Source: Bermanella sp047621325 (GTDB lineage: Bacteria; Pseudomonadota; Gammaproteobacteria; Pseudomonadales; Oceanobacteraceae). Taken from it: a DNA stretch of 64,000 nt. Positions 44,261-52,566 of the stretch are shown here, in pieces. The notes beneath the pieces were generated by a model, which worked only from the letters and a program-made list of their open reading frames with translations, was not told the origin of the DNA and searched no databases. The position numbers and the translations under genes are program-made. The first letter of the stretch is position 1. The number at the start of each line of letters is the position of its first letter. The stretch lies in the NCBI GenBank assembly GCA_047621325.1, contig JBLHLT010000001.1:62001-126000 (forward strand), given 5' to 3'.

Positions 44261-44743
44261 CTACTTGTGCCTGGATTTGAAACCTTGAACTTTACTATGA
44301 ACACCGCGACTAAATGCCCGTGTGTTTTCTTCTAACCAATCCACGCCCCACAAAATAGTGACCACAACAAATGAGAGTTTAATCGCTTCGGCTAGATGAT
44401 TGGTCGAAATCATCACACCAATGGCCGCCAGTACCCAAATAGTAGCAGCCGATGTCACGCCAACGACCGCACCATCTTTTGCCAACATAACCCCAGCGCC
44501 CAAGAAACCAATGCCCGTAATAACCTGCCCCACCACACGGGATGGGTCAACCACCGAGCCTTCAAGTAAGAAAGCTGTGGATAAAAACAAATACGTGCCC
44601 AATATAATTAATGCCGATGTACGAATGCCCACCGGCTTGCCTCTAAGCTGACGCTCAAGACCAATCACCGTGGCACAAAAAATAGCCGTACCAATGGCTG
44701 GCCAGCTATAAGGATCAATCGAAAGTAACTCACTTAATTCCAT
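44261..44743 (-). CDS. MgtC/SapB-family membrane protein
   Basis: 160 aa with four to five membrane helices. Family signature: GLERQLRGKPVGIRTSALIILGTYLF and GIGFLGAGVMLAKDGAVVGVTSAATIWVLAAIG. It lacks the long C-terminal ACT-like domain of classical MgtC, so it is the short SapB-type form. The role is probably in Mg2+ or membrane-energy homeostasis. It starts six bp after ptsP and is likely cotranscribed with it. Confidence 0.9.
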   Translation of the reverse strand: MELSELLSIDPYSWPAIGTAIFCATVIGLERQLRGKPVGIRTSALIILGTYLFLSTAFLLEGSVVDPSRVVGQVITGIGFLGAGVMLAKDGAVVGVTSAATIWVLAAIGVMISTNHLAEAIKLSFVVVTILWGVDWLEENTRAFSRGVHSKVQGFKSRHK

Positions 44744-44749
44744 TAAAAC

Positions 44750-47005
44750 TCAGTACTCCGCCGCTTGTTGATTTCGCATAAATTCATGAAAACCTATTTG
44801 CTCTAAATGATTATTAACCAATGCGCGTATGGCATCGTTACTTTCTAACGTTAATGCTTGATGCAAAACCTGCTGACTTTGCCCTAGCGACATACTGCGA
44901 ATTAAATACTTTATTTTAGGTAATTTAGCCGCACTCATGGATAAACGATAAATACCCATGCCCATCAACAATACAACCGCCACAGGGTCGGCTGCCATTT
45001 CGCCACATAAACTTAAATTCAATTTGTGTGTGCGCGCAAGATCCACAATCCGCTTCAGTTCATGCAGTACCGCAGGGTGAACGTGATCATATCGATCAGC
45101 CACTTGTGAGTTATTACGGTCTAATGCTAATAAGTATTGGCTTAAATCGTTTGAGCCAATTGATACAAAATCAATATATTTTGCCCAAAAAGGAATTTGA
45201 GAAATCGCCGCGGGTACTTCGATCATCACCCCCACTTTAGGACGAGTCACACTCACACCTTCATCCGCTAGCTGAGCAAGAGCATCGTCTAACAACTCTA
45301 AAAACGTGGTGACTTCTGAGGTTGAAATCACCATTGGCAACAGAACATGTAAATTATCTTGGCCACTGGCCGCACGAATCATAGCCCGTACTTGTGTCAT
45401 CAACAGCTGGATATTATCAAGGGTAAAGCGAATGCCGCGCCAACCAAGTGCAGGATTTTCTTCGTGATGTATCGGAAAGTACGGCAGTTGTTTATCGCCA
45501 CCAATATCCAATGTGCGCATATAAACCGGCTTATTTGCATAAGCCTGCAATACGCGCTCATACACTTGCACCTGTTCATCTTCACTTGGAAAACTATCAC
45601 GCACCATAAATGGAATTTCAGTTCGATATAAGCCAACCCCTTCCGCGCCACTTTTAAGACCAGGGCTAATATCGGCTAACAAACCGGTATTGGTAAACAA
45701 TTCGAAAACATGGCCATCTATGGTTTGTGCCGGTAAATCTTTAAGCAATGACAGCTGCTTTTTTAAGCTTCTTTCTTTTTGAACTAATTTCTTATATTCA
45801 CCAGCAACCACATCACTTGGGTACAAAATAATTTGCCCCTCGTTACCATCAACAATGGCGCGATCACCATTGGTTAAACCTTTTAAAGTGCCAATACCCA
45901 TCACCGCAGGAATACCCATGGCATTGGCAAGTACGGAGGTATGTGACAGGCTTGAGCCTTCAAAACACACAATACCCGCTAATTTATTTGCCGGTAACGC
46001 CGCCATATCTGACACGCTTACCTGTACACCAACTAAAATGACTGGGCCATCAACAAGGTTGACATCAATGCCTTTTGCACCACGCCAAGAGTTATACAAC
46101 TTATTACCAAGGTGCAAAATATCTTCAGCGCGAGCACGAAAATAGGCGTCATCCATTGCGTGGAAAATTTCAGAGTAATGATTAATAGCCAACTTTAAAG
46201 CATAAGGTAACCAGTGCCCTAAACGAATTTCTTGAATCACTTTTTCGATTAGCGCTTGATCGGCCAGTAACATACGGTAGGCATCAAAAATAGCCGATAC
46301 CGAATCTGGCATATCAGAGCCCAACGCCTTTTGCTCATTTTGAATGTCGTCTTTCACTTTGGACAGTAGCTGATGTAGGGTTTCAATAGCGGCTGCAATA
46401 TCATTACATTCAGCATCGGGTACCGCATTTAATTCACCACTTAAACACAAGCGCACCTTGCCAATACCAATGCCTGGCGCGCCTTTGACACCAATATAAC
46501 GATCGTTTTGATCCTCAATTTTGGCCTCCATGGGAATGTCATCAACGATCAACGCCAATTGCGACGCCAAAGCCACCAAAAAACCTTCACTTTCTTTGTC
46601 GAGTAATTCAGCCTGGCGACTCTGTACAACCAAAACGCCAATGACCTTGCCAAATAAAACTAATGGGACACCACAGAAGCTAACGAATTTTTCTTCTTGG
46701 GTTTGGGGAAGGTAAAAATAATGCTCATGGGCCGCCGCATCTTTCACGTTTACAGGGTGACGACTTTTTGCCACCAAGCCCACTAAACCTTTACCACGAG
46801 GGATCATCACTTCGCTTTTATAATGCAAGCCATGACTGGCCAGTAATACCATGTCTTGATCTGCATTGATTCGATACAAACTACACACATCGGCTTGAAT
46901 CACATCACTGATAGAATCCACAATTAATGTCACTTGTGCAGCATGTGAACTCGCAAGGGCCACCTGCTGAACGATGCGCGTCAATTGTAAGATGGTGTTA
47001 TTCAT
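44750..47005 (-). CDS. ptsP: PtsP, enzyme I of the nitrogen phosphotransferase system
   Basis: 751 aa from ATG 47005 (MNNTILQLTRIVQQV), where the PtsP N-terminus begins; an ATG at 47038 would add 11 residues. An N-terminal GAF domain (VCSLYRINADQDMVLLASHGL...GKGLVGLVA) precedes the enzyme I part. The phospho-acceptor His lies in GSSLSHTSVLANAMGIPAVMG; PEP-binding residues lie in GLYRTEIPFM and LCGEMAADP. It passes phosphate from PEP to NPr in the nitrogen-related PTS. rppH, its frequent neighbour, is not adjacent here. Confidence 0.95.
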   Translation of the reverse strand: MNNTILQLTRIVQQVALASSHAAQVTLIVDSISDVIQADVCSLYRINADQDMVLLASHGLHYKSEVMIPRGKGLVGLVAKSRHPVNVKDAAAHEHYFYLPQTQEEKFVSFCGVPLVLFGKVIGVLVVQSRQAELLDKESEGFLVALASQLALIVDDIPMEAKIEDQNDRYIGVKGAPGIGIGKVRLCLSGELNAVPDAECNDIAAAIETLHQLLSKVKDDIQNEQKALGSDMPDSVSAIFDAYRMLLADQALIEKVIQEIRLGHWLPYALKLAINHYSEIFHAMDDAYFRARAEDILHLGNKLYNSWRGAKGIDVNLVDGPVILVGVQVSVSDMAALPANKLAGIVCFEGSSLSHTSVLANAMGIPAVMGIGTLKGLTNGDRAIVDGNEGQIILYPSDVVAGEYKKLVQKERSLKKQLSLLKDLPAQTIDGHVFELFTNTGLLADISPGLKSGAEGVGLYRTEIPFMVRDSFPSEDEQVQVYERVLQAYANKPVYMRTLDIGGDKQLPYFPIHHEENPALGWRGIRFTLDNIQLLMTQVRAMIRAASGQDNLHVLLPMVISTSEVTTFLELLDDALAQLADEGVSVTRPKVGVMIEVPAAISQIPFWAKYIDFVSIGSNDLSQYLLALDRNNSQVADRYDHVHPAVLHELKRIVDLARTHKLNLSLCGEMAADPVAVVLLMGMGIYRLSMSAAKLPKIKYLIRSMSLGQSQQVLHQALTLESNDAIRALVNNHLEQIGFHEFMRNQQAAEY

Positions 47006-47027
47006 AAAGCACTCAAAAAGGTGAACG

Positions 47028-47056
47028 ACACTTGCCAAAACAGAATTGGCAAGTGT
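47028..47056. terminator. Hairpin between the peptidase and ptsP genes
   Basis: The perfect 11-bp stem ACACTTGCCAA / TTGGCAAGTGT has a 7-nt loop. On the minus strand no T-run follows at once, so it may be an attenuator or mRNA-end structure. Confidence 0.55.
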
Positions 47057-47074
47057 AGCAGTTTTCAGCTTATT

Positions 47075-48166
47075 TTATTTATCAAGCTTACACAGTGAGT
47101 TTAATAGGGCTAGAAATGCGGCAACGGATGTCTTAGGCGCTGTTTCAGACAACGTATGATAGCCAGACGTAGGAATCTGCAGGGTAGTGCCATCAACCAA
47201 GCCATTAGAAGCCGATATAATTCGACCCAACTCTGTAGAGCCCATAGAGTGGGGCATTTCACCCTTAGCCACTAATTCTTTGTTTAGCTCTTCAACGTAG
47301 GCATCTTTATATAAATAGCTAATACCCAGTTCATTACACGTATCTTGTAGCTTTTTCGTCAATGCGAGATTGAACGGTGCGTTAGCATCCTGATGACGCA
47401 ATACTACGTGCTGCGCACTCGCTGCTTTAATATCAGGAAACGGGCTGGTATCCACCACAATGAGCTGGTTAGTTGAGCCACCAAAGCGACGAAACCATTC
47501 CAATAGATAGCGCCAACTTTTACCCGCTTCTTCTTGCGCGGTGAAAAAGGCCGTGCCTTGAAAACCTTGTTCAAACAGATATACCAAAGCCGCCGCTGTC
47601 AGCACGTTATCCAATTGGCCCGCGATGCTCTCTGGCTGTATTTTCAATTTATCGGTGAACGCAACCGGAGTACCCGCCACTAAGTGCTCTAACCCTTTCA
47701 CTTCAAAAATCAGGTTATTACGAAACTCACAAATGTACGCATTGGTGAGATCACCACGGCCACGATACGAGCCCGACCAAGGCTCATAGGCGTATACTGA
47801 TTCGTTTTGAAATCTATATACGATTTTTTTCATTAATTGCTCAGCCACTGAATTGCCTAGCAAGTCAGAGCGCGCGCCCGACACAAATGCGGCGTATTGA
47901 AACTCATTTGGGCCCGTGCACATTAAGCCGTGACGGTCTATGTGCGCTGAAAACATTAAGCTCTCAGGGTCATTACCTTGCGCCACCAATAGACCTTCAT
48001 ACCAAGTCACTTTCGCGCCGCGCTCTTCTAATTCACGCTGTAATACTCGAAAAAATGAATGCTCGGCACCCACTACACTAGGGTTGCGTAATAACGATGA
48101 TAATAAATCTAGGAAACCATCGGGAATTTCATTACCCGTAAAAGGTTTGGTCATTAACGTGTCCAT
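47075..48166 (-). CDS. M42/M20-type metallopeptidase-like protein
   Basis: 363 aa. Likely metal ligands are His in FSAHIDRHG, Asp in GQLDNVLTAAALVY, Glu in FTAQEEAGKSW, and Asp in VVDTSPFPD. A late His occurs in TSGYHTLSET. This layout is that of co-catalytic zinc aminopeptidases of the M42 type, though some segments (FVSGARSD, SYRGRGDL) are unusual. The substrate is unknown. ATG 48154 is an alternative start. The hairpin downstream separates it from ptsP. Confidence 0.78.
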   Translation of the reverse strand: MDTLMTKPFTGNEIPDGFLDLLSSLLRNPSVVGAEHSFFRVLQRELEERGAKVTWYEGLLVAQGNDPESLMFSAHIDRHGLMCTGPNEFQYAAFVSGARSDLLGNSVAEQLMKKIVYRFQNESVYAYEPWSGSYRGRGDLTNAYICEFRNNLIFEVKGLEHLVAGTPVAFTDKLKIQPESIAGQLDNVLTAAALVYLFEQGFQGTAFFTAQEEAGKSWRYLLEWFRRFGGSTNQLIVVDTSPFPDIKAASAQHVVLRHQDANAPFNLALTKKLQDTCNELGISYLYKDAYVEELNKELVAKGEMPHSMGSTELGRIISASNGLVDGTTLQIPTSGYHTLSETAPKTSVAAFLALLNSLCKLDK

Positions 48167-48445
48167 TAAAAGATGAATGACTGGCAGGCTGCCGCAATGG
48201 GCTAGATATCACTGTTTCAGCACTTTGACAACAAAATTTAACCGCTAAAAGCAATGAATACAAATGACATGCCTCTTAAGTAGTTTAGACAATTCCTAAG
48301 TTATTGCCGCTAAAGGAGCTTTCAACGAACAAGTTAGGATATTTAACCTTAAATACACTACAATGGAGGCCGTTTATTATTGGGCCCTGCCCATACTCAT
48401 ATTAAGGCCTCTTCCCACACCGGCCTGCTACTTAATTGGTGATAT

Positions 48446-48790
48446 ATGTCAAAATTTTTCTACAAAGGCACCCCTATGAAAAAGCCGGCTAATAGCAGCC
48501 CTGGCTTTGAAGTAAACAAGACTGTGCGCTTAGGCACCGATAAAGCACCTGCCAAAATCAGCGTGCAAACAGAAGAGCGCAAACTTGAGCTAATCGCTGT
48601 GTTTGAAAGCAATGGCTGGGCAAGCATTATTAACGTTGTGCCAGAAGCTGAAGAGAATATCCGCGACCTAGATATCTTACTAAGCAAGCAAGAAGCGGCC
48701 AGCGCTGTCAGTCAAAAGCAAGCGAGTCGTAACGACCCTTGCCCATGTGGCAGTGGCAAAAAATACAAGAAATGCTGCGCAGCAGCGTAA
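48446..48790 (+). CDS. SWIM/SEC-C metal-binding protein, PBPRA1643 family
   Basis: 114 aa. The start (MSKFFYKGTPMKKP) and the C-terminal SEC-C zinc motif RNDPCPCGSGKKYKKCC match the PBPRA1643 family found in marine gammaproteobacteria. The SEC-C motif binds zinc and, in SecA, contacts SecB and ribosomes; its role in this small protein is unknown. It stands alone on the plus strand, with a strong terminator after it. Confidence 0.9.
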   Translation: MSKFFYKGTPMKKPANSSPGFEVNKTVRLGTDKAPAKISVQTEERKLELIAVFESNGWASIINVVPEAEENIRDLDILLSKQEAASAVSQKQASRNDPCPCGSGKKYKKCCAAA

Positions 48791-48800
48791 TCGCGAATCC

Positions 48801-48829
48801 AAAGTCAGCTATTTGTAATAGCTGACTTT
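48801..48829. terminator. Bidirectional terminator
   Basis: The perfect 13-bp stem AAAGTCAGCTATT / AATAGCTGACTTT has a TGT loop. It ends the SEC-C gene and touches the stop codon of the convergent AraC gene. Confidence 0.88.
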
Positions 48830-49637
48830 ACACCTGCTCTAATAAATCCTTTGTTGCTTTTTGATAAGCCCTTGGGTAATCCCCAAAATGCGCTTTGAAA
48901 AATTTCCTAAAACTCGCCTGTGAGTTAAATCCCAAACAACGCGCTGCATCCTCTAATGGATAGTGCCTCTGATATAAACACACTTTTAATAATTCCCGCC
49001 TCACGAGTTGGCACATCAAAGAGTATGAACTGCCCTGCGCACTTAACCGTTTTTGTAATCCTCTTGGGGAAATATTGAGTGCCTGTGCTAAATGCTGGCC
49101 ATTAAAGCTGGCGGGGAAATCGCGCATTAATTGACTCAACGTTCGATATTTAAACCCCTGCAGTCGTTTAATTTGTTGCCATGATTCATGTGCCTTTGTT
49201 AAGTACACATCATGCAGGCACTCATTCCAACTCAATAGCGGCAAGAACTCGATATCGCGATCAAACACGACCATAGATAAAGGCGCGTCAAATTCCACCT
49301 CACAATTAAATAGCAATTGATACTCTGCAGCATAAGCGGGCTTAGGAAAATCAAAGCAAAGTTTCAGCGGCTTAATTTTCTCATCGACTAAATCAGACAA
49401 CATATTAAAACAAAAACTATAAAACGTTTCGCTGCAAAATCGTTTGTGCGCAACACCCAAAGGCCTCTCGTAAGGAAAACACAAAGCAATCGATATATGC
49501 TGAGCATCTTTATACAACAAAGGAAAAGGTTTTAAATTTAACCGCGGGTAAAACGTTACCAACGTACTTAGCGCTGCAATCACATTTTTTGATGTCGCGA
49601 CTAGTCGTGAAAAATCACACGCATTAACGGGCTTCAC
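48828..49637 (-). CDS. AraC-family transcriptional regulator
   Basis: 269 aa. A C-terminal double HTH is clear (GQHLAQALNISPRGLQKRLSAQGSSYSLMCQLVRRELL and PLEDAARCLGFNSQASFRKFFKAHFGDYPRAYQ). The N-terminal 160 residues resemble the arabinose-binding-like sensor of the OruR/GadX-type group. Its target is unknown; the Lif-like and SGNH genes lie divergently upstream, which is a reasonable guess. Confidence 0.85.
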   Translation of the reverse strand: MKPVNACDFSRLVATSKNVIAALSTLVTFYPRLNLKPFPLLYKDAQHISIALCFPYERPLGVAHKRFCSETFYSFCFNMLSDLVDEKIKPLKLCFDFPKPAYAAEYQLLFNCEVEFDAPLSMVVFDRDIEFLPLLSWNECLHDVYLTKAHESWQQIKRLQGFKYRTLSQLMRDFPASFNGQHLAQALNISPRGLQKRLSAQGSSYSLMCQLVRRELLKVCLYQRHYPLEDAARCLGFNSQASFRKFFKAHFGDYPRAYQKATKDLLEQV

Positions 49638-50099
49638 CTGCTGGCCAAATTCAAGACCGATTCTAGAATCAGGGCATTGTTCATATATGCTTGTAATTAA
49701 AGAGTGGAAATTTCTAACTGCAATTAAATCCGAATGCTTTGCATCATTTTATTTTAAATCCGGTATGCTTTTTATTGTTGGATCTTTACTCATCACTTCA
49801 AGTAAAAGTCGAAAATAAATATCACTAAACATGAGGGGCACTCAACATTCGATATTTTAATATGGGCTTATTATTTTTATATTCGTCTATTTTTGCCAAT
49901 CAACAACGAATGGCATTTATTGACATAGCCACTAAGGAACTCAGCAGCAATACTCAATATGGCTGCATTTAATAATATATTCTAGGACAGTTTAAGACGA
50001 ACTCAGTAATTACGAACAATCTTATTTTATTGTTCGCAATCAATTCACAAAAATGCCGAATTAGATTTATTCTTAAAACAAAATAATAAAGGCCGCGAC
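49638..50099. other. AT-rich gap before the Lif-like gene
   Basis: 462 bp with no supported gene. A hairpin pairs ATTACGAACAAT (50009-50020) with ATTGTTCGCAAT (50029-50040), one mismatch, in the leader of the next gene. A 36-codon frame at 49862-49972 has no ribosome site. No trace of a lipase gene, the usual neighbour of a lipase chaperone, was recognised. Confidence 0.55.
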
Positions 50100-51137
50100 A
50101 TGTATAAAAAAATAATTTTCGTGATTTTGACCATAAGCGCCAGCAGCGCTGGTTTTTTCTTGATTAGCCCACAGAGTGCAACGCTGATTGAAATAAGCCC
50201 ACAGAGCACGCCAAACCTAAAAAACCATTACCAATCACCACCACTGGCAATGACCCCCTCAACAGAGACGTATAGTAATACTGAAGATTTTATATCCGCT
50301 ATGGTAAGAGGCCTAATTGAACAACATTTACACGAAATACACCTGCTTCGAGTTCAAGTCACCATGCAGGATTTTCGTGATTTTGTTATTGAACAATATC
50401 CAAATAATGGCGCATCAATTTTTGACATCATAATACAGCGAGCTTTTCCTGATCACGCTAATGACATTCTTGCACTTATTAATAAACTTGATCGTTACGA
50501 CCTATGGTATGCCGATAATCTCTTGGATTTAAATGATTTAGACGCCCTTACTAAAAACGGCACGATTTGGCAAAAACGCCACGAACTATTTGGTCATTTA
50601 GCCGAAGAAATTTGGCACAAAGAGATTCAGAGCCAAGAGCATAAGCGCCAAACCGTACAGCAAACCCTTGATACACTTAATCATGCCAAAGATATGTCGT
50701 TGCAAGAGCGGTTGTTTATTTTACAAAACACACTGGATGAACTTTACCCAGATGAGCAAACGAATTTTACTATGAACAAAGGTCTTATCTCTAATGTTTA
50801 CTTTCAATTAGAAAGCGTACAAGAAAACCTTGCCAGCATGACATCTGACGAGAGACAAGCCGCGATTTCGCAAAGCCGAAAGCAACTCGGATTTTCTGAA
50901 AAGGATATCGAAGCATTAGCATTAGAAGATCAACAAAAAGAGCAGCGCTGGCAAAATGGTTACCAATACATGTCTGCACGAGACCAAATGAGTCAACGTT
51001 ACACAGGTGCCGAACTCTCCGAAAAAATCATTGAATTAAGAGAAAGATATTTCAAAAATGAAGCCCCAACCATTGCCGCTGAAGAGGAATCTGGTTTTTA
51101 TAGATATAAACGGCCAAGATTATACGGCAGCAATTAA
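50100..51137 (+). CDS. Lif-like lipase-specific chaperone (foldase)
   Basis: 345 aa. An N-terminal membrane anchor (IIFVILTISASSAGFFLI) and a variable linker precede a long all-helical region. The C-terminal part matches lipase secretion chaperones in pattern: QARKQLGF-type SQSRKQLGFSEKDIEALALEDQQKEQRWQNGYQYM, then IIELRERYFKNEA. A KRHELFGHLAEEIW segment also fits. The canonical RxxFDY motif near the start of the folding domain is not clear; SIFDIII stands in its place. Such proteins fold family I lipases in the periplasm before type II secretion. No lipase gene is adjacent, and a terminator separates it from the SGNH gene. Confidence 0.65.
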   Translation: MYKKIIFVILTISASSAGFFLISPQSATLIEISPQSTPNLKNHYQSPPLAMTPSTETYSNTEDFISAMVRGLIEQHLHEIHLLRVQVTMQDFRDFVIEQYPNNGASIFDIIIQRAFPDHANDILALINKLDRYDLWYADNLLDLNDLDALTKNGTIWQKRHELFGHLAEEIWHKEIQSQEHKRQTVQQTLDTLNHAKDMSLQERLFILQNTLDELYPDEQTNFTMNKGLISNVYFQLESVQENLASMTSDERQAAISQSRKQLGFSEKDIEALALEDQQKEQRWQNGYQYMSARDQMSQRYTGAELSEKIIELRERYFKNEAPTIAAEEESGFYRYKRPRLYGSN

Positions 51138-51191
51138 TACAAGCGTGCCATGCTAATTCCACCATCGTTTCAAATAGTGCTAAAAACCTTT

Positions 51192-51225
51192 AAAAGCGAA
51201 CGCTTAAGTTAAGCTGTTCGCTTTT
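51192..51225 (+). terminator. Terminator after the Lif-like gene
   Basis: The 10-bp stem AAAAGCGAAC / GTTCGCTTTT has further pairing CTTAA/TTAAG inside, followed by AAATTTT. Confidence 0.85.
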
Positions 51226-51298
51226 AAATTTTGGCAAGCATATTCCAGCTTCTACACTCACATTGTCTATACAGACAAATAATAAGGAGAAGCTAAAA

Positions 51299-52021
51299 AT
51301 GACAACATTAAAAAATTGGGTGAATTCGGCAAAGACCGTAGCGGCTTCATTCGCGCTATTGTCGCTCATTGCATGCGGCAGTGGCAGTTATGTAGAAACA
51401 GCCGATCGCAGTGAAATCATCACATTAGGGGATTCTATCTTTGACTTATCTGGCGACATTCAACGTATTCTTGAAGATCGCGCGGGACAAACATTTCGTG
51501 ACTACACATTAAGCGGCGCTGAACTTTCAGGCGGCATTGTGGCAAACTCCGTTGAACGCCAATACAGCGATGCAAAATCCACTGATGCAAATATCGAAAC
51601 CGTAGTAATGGATGGCGGCGGCAATGATATTTTGATCCCAGCTATTATTTTAGACCCATATGGCTGTCGCACCCATTGGTGGCGCTGGAGCATTAGCCGC
51701 AGCTGCAAGAATTTAATCAACGACCAATATGTTAATCTCGTTAATCTTTTGAATAAAATGGATGCAGACGGAGTCGATAACATTATTTATCTTGGCTATT
51801 ACGAGCTGCCACGTGGTAACAAAAATTTAACCAGTGCACTGAACTATGGGGACGAAAAACTAGGGCAAGCATGTAACAACACGACAGGTAACTGCACATT
51901 CCTTGACCCTCGCGGCATGGTACCGGCCAGCGATGTACTGAGCGATAACATTCACCCGAACGCAAATGCATCACGTACTCTTGCTGATTTAATTTGGCCA
52001 GTACTACAGCCTCTACTGTAA
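51299..52021 (+). CDS. SGNH-hydrolase-type lipoprotein
   Basis: 240 aa from ATG 51299 with AAGGAGA upstream; a frame from 51263 lacks such a site. The signal peptide ends in the lipobox LIAC. SGNH blocks are visible: block I ITLGDSIFDLSG (Ser), block III DGGGNDIL (Asn), block V DNIHPNANA (Asp and His). A Trp/Cys-rich insert (YGCRTHWWRWSISRSC) and a second Cys pair (ACNNTTGNC) suggest disulfides. It is probably a lipid-anchored esterase or lipase facing the periplasm or cell surface. Confidence 0.87.
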   Translation: MTTLKNWVNSAKTVAASFALLSLIACGSGSYVETADRSEIITLGDSIFDLSGDIQRILEDRAGQTFRDYTLSGAELSGGIVANSVERQYSDAKSTDANIETVVMDGGGNDILIPAIILDPYGCRTHWWRWSISRSCKNLINDQYVNLVNLLNKMDADGVDNIIYLGYYELPRGNKNLTSALNYGDEKLGQACNNTTGNCTFLDPRGMVPASDVLSDNIHPNANASRTLADLIWPVLQPLL

Positions 52022-52049
52022 ATAAAGGCATCAACGTAATTTAAAAGCA

Positions 52050-52079
52050 AAAGGCCAGTTGATCAAACAACTGGCTTTT
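52050..52079. terminator. Terminator after the SGNH gene
   Basis: The 8-bp stem GCCAGTTG / CAACTGGC has a 6-nt loop with AAAAG before and TTTTC after. It lies just before the convergent membrane-protein gene stop and may serve both. Confidence 0.85.
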
Positions 52080-52086
52080 CTGCATT

Positions 52087-52461
52087 TTACTGTTCCCTTG
52101 CTTGATGCTTTTTCCATGAGTAACTCAACGCTAATGCAATGCAAGCCTCAAGCATCAACAAGGCCCACATTAATGGACTCGTTGCATACAATAACAGCCC
52201 CACAATTCGACTCACCGCCAGCACCCAAGAAAATACCACGCTAAAAAAAAGCCCGCCCATTAACAATGGCGGTTTAAAGCTCACCGCTATCATGGCTATG
52301 CCTAAGCCTAACTGCAGGCCACCGTAGACGCTAAAATATTCCACCTGTGCGGCTGGGTTTAAAAAGCCAAACCCAAGACTATTAGCCGATACATCGAGAC
52401 TAACGATGCACCACAGTGCCGACAACACATAAAGACCGCCAATTGCTCTTAGTGATTTCAT
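52087..52461 (-). CDS. DUF4345-like four-helix membrane protein
   Basis: 124 aa with four hydrophobic helices (near residues 5-22, 42-62, 66-88, 92-114). YFSVYGGLQLGLGIAMI is the segment typical of DUF4345-type proteins. Function is unknown. It is a single minus-strand gene, divergent from the hybrid kinase. Confidence 0.7.
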   Translation of the reverse strand: MKSLRAIGGLYVLSALWCIVSLDVSANSLGFGFLNPAAQVEYFSVYGGLQLGLGIAMIAVSFKPPLLMGGLFFSVVFSWVLAVSRIVGLLLYATSPLMWALLMLEACIALALSYSWKKHQAREQ

Positions 52462-52566
52462 ATTATCCTCCTCTAATTAACAGCTTACGCACTAAACCCC
52501 TAATTAGCTCACAAGCCCATAAAGTCATCTACACTAAAGTTAATACACACAAGTACCCTATAGGCT

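Noticed and set aside
49862..49972. 36-codon frame before the Lif-like gene
   Set aside because: No ribosome site and no similarity that I recognise; not a lipase remnant.
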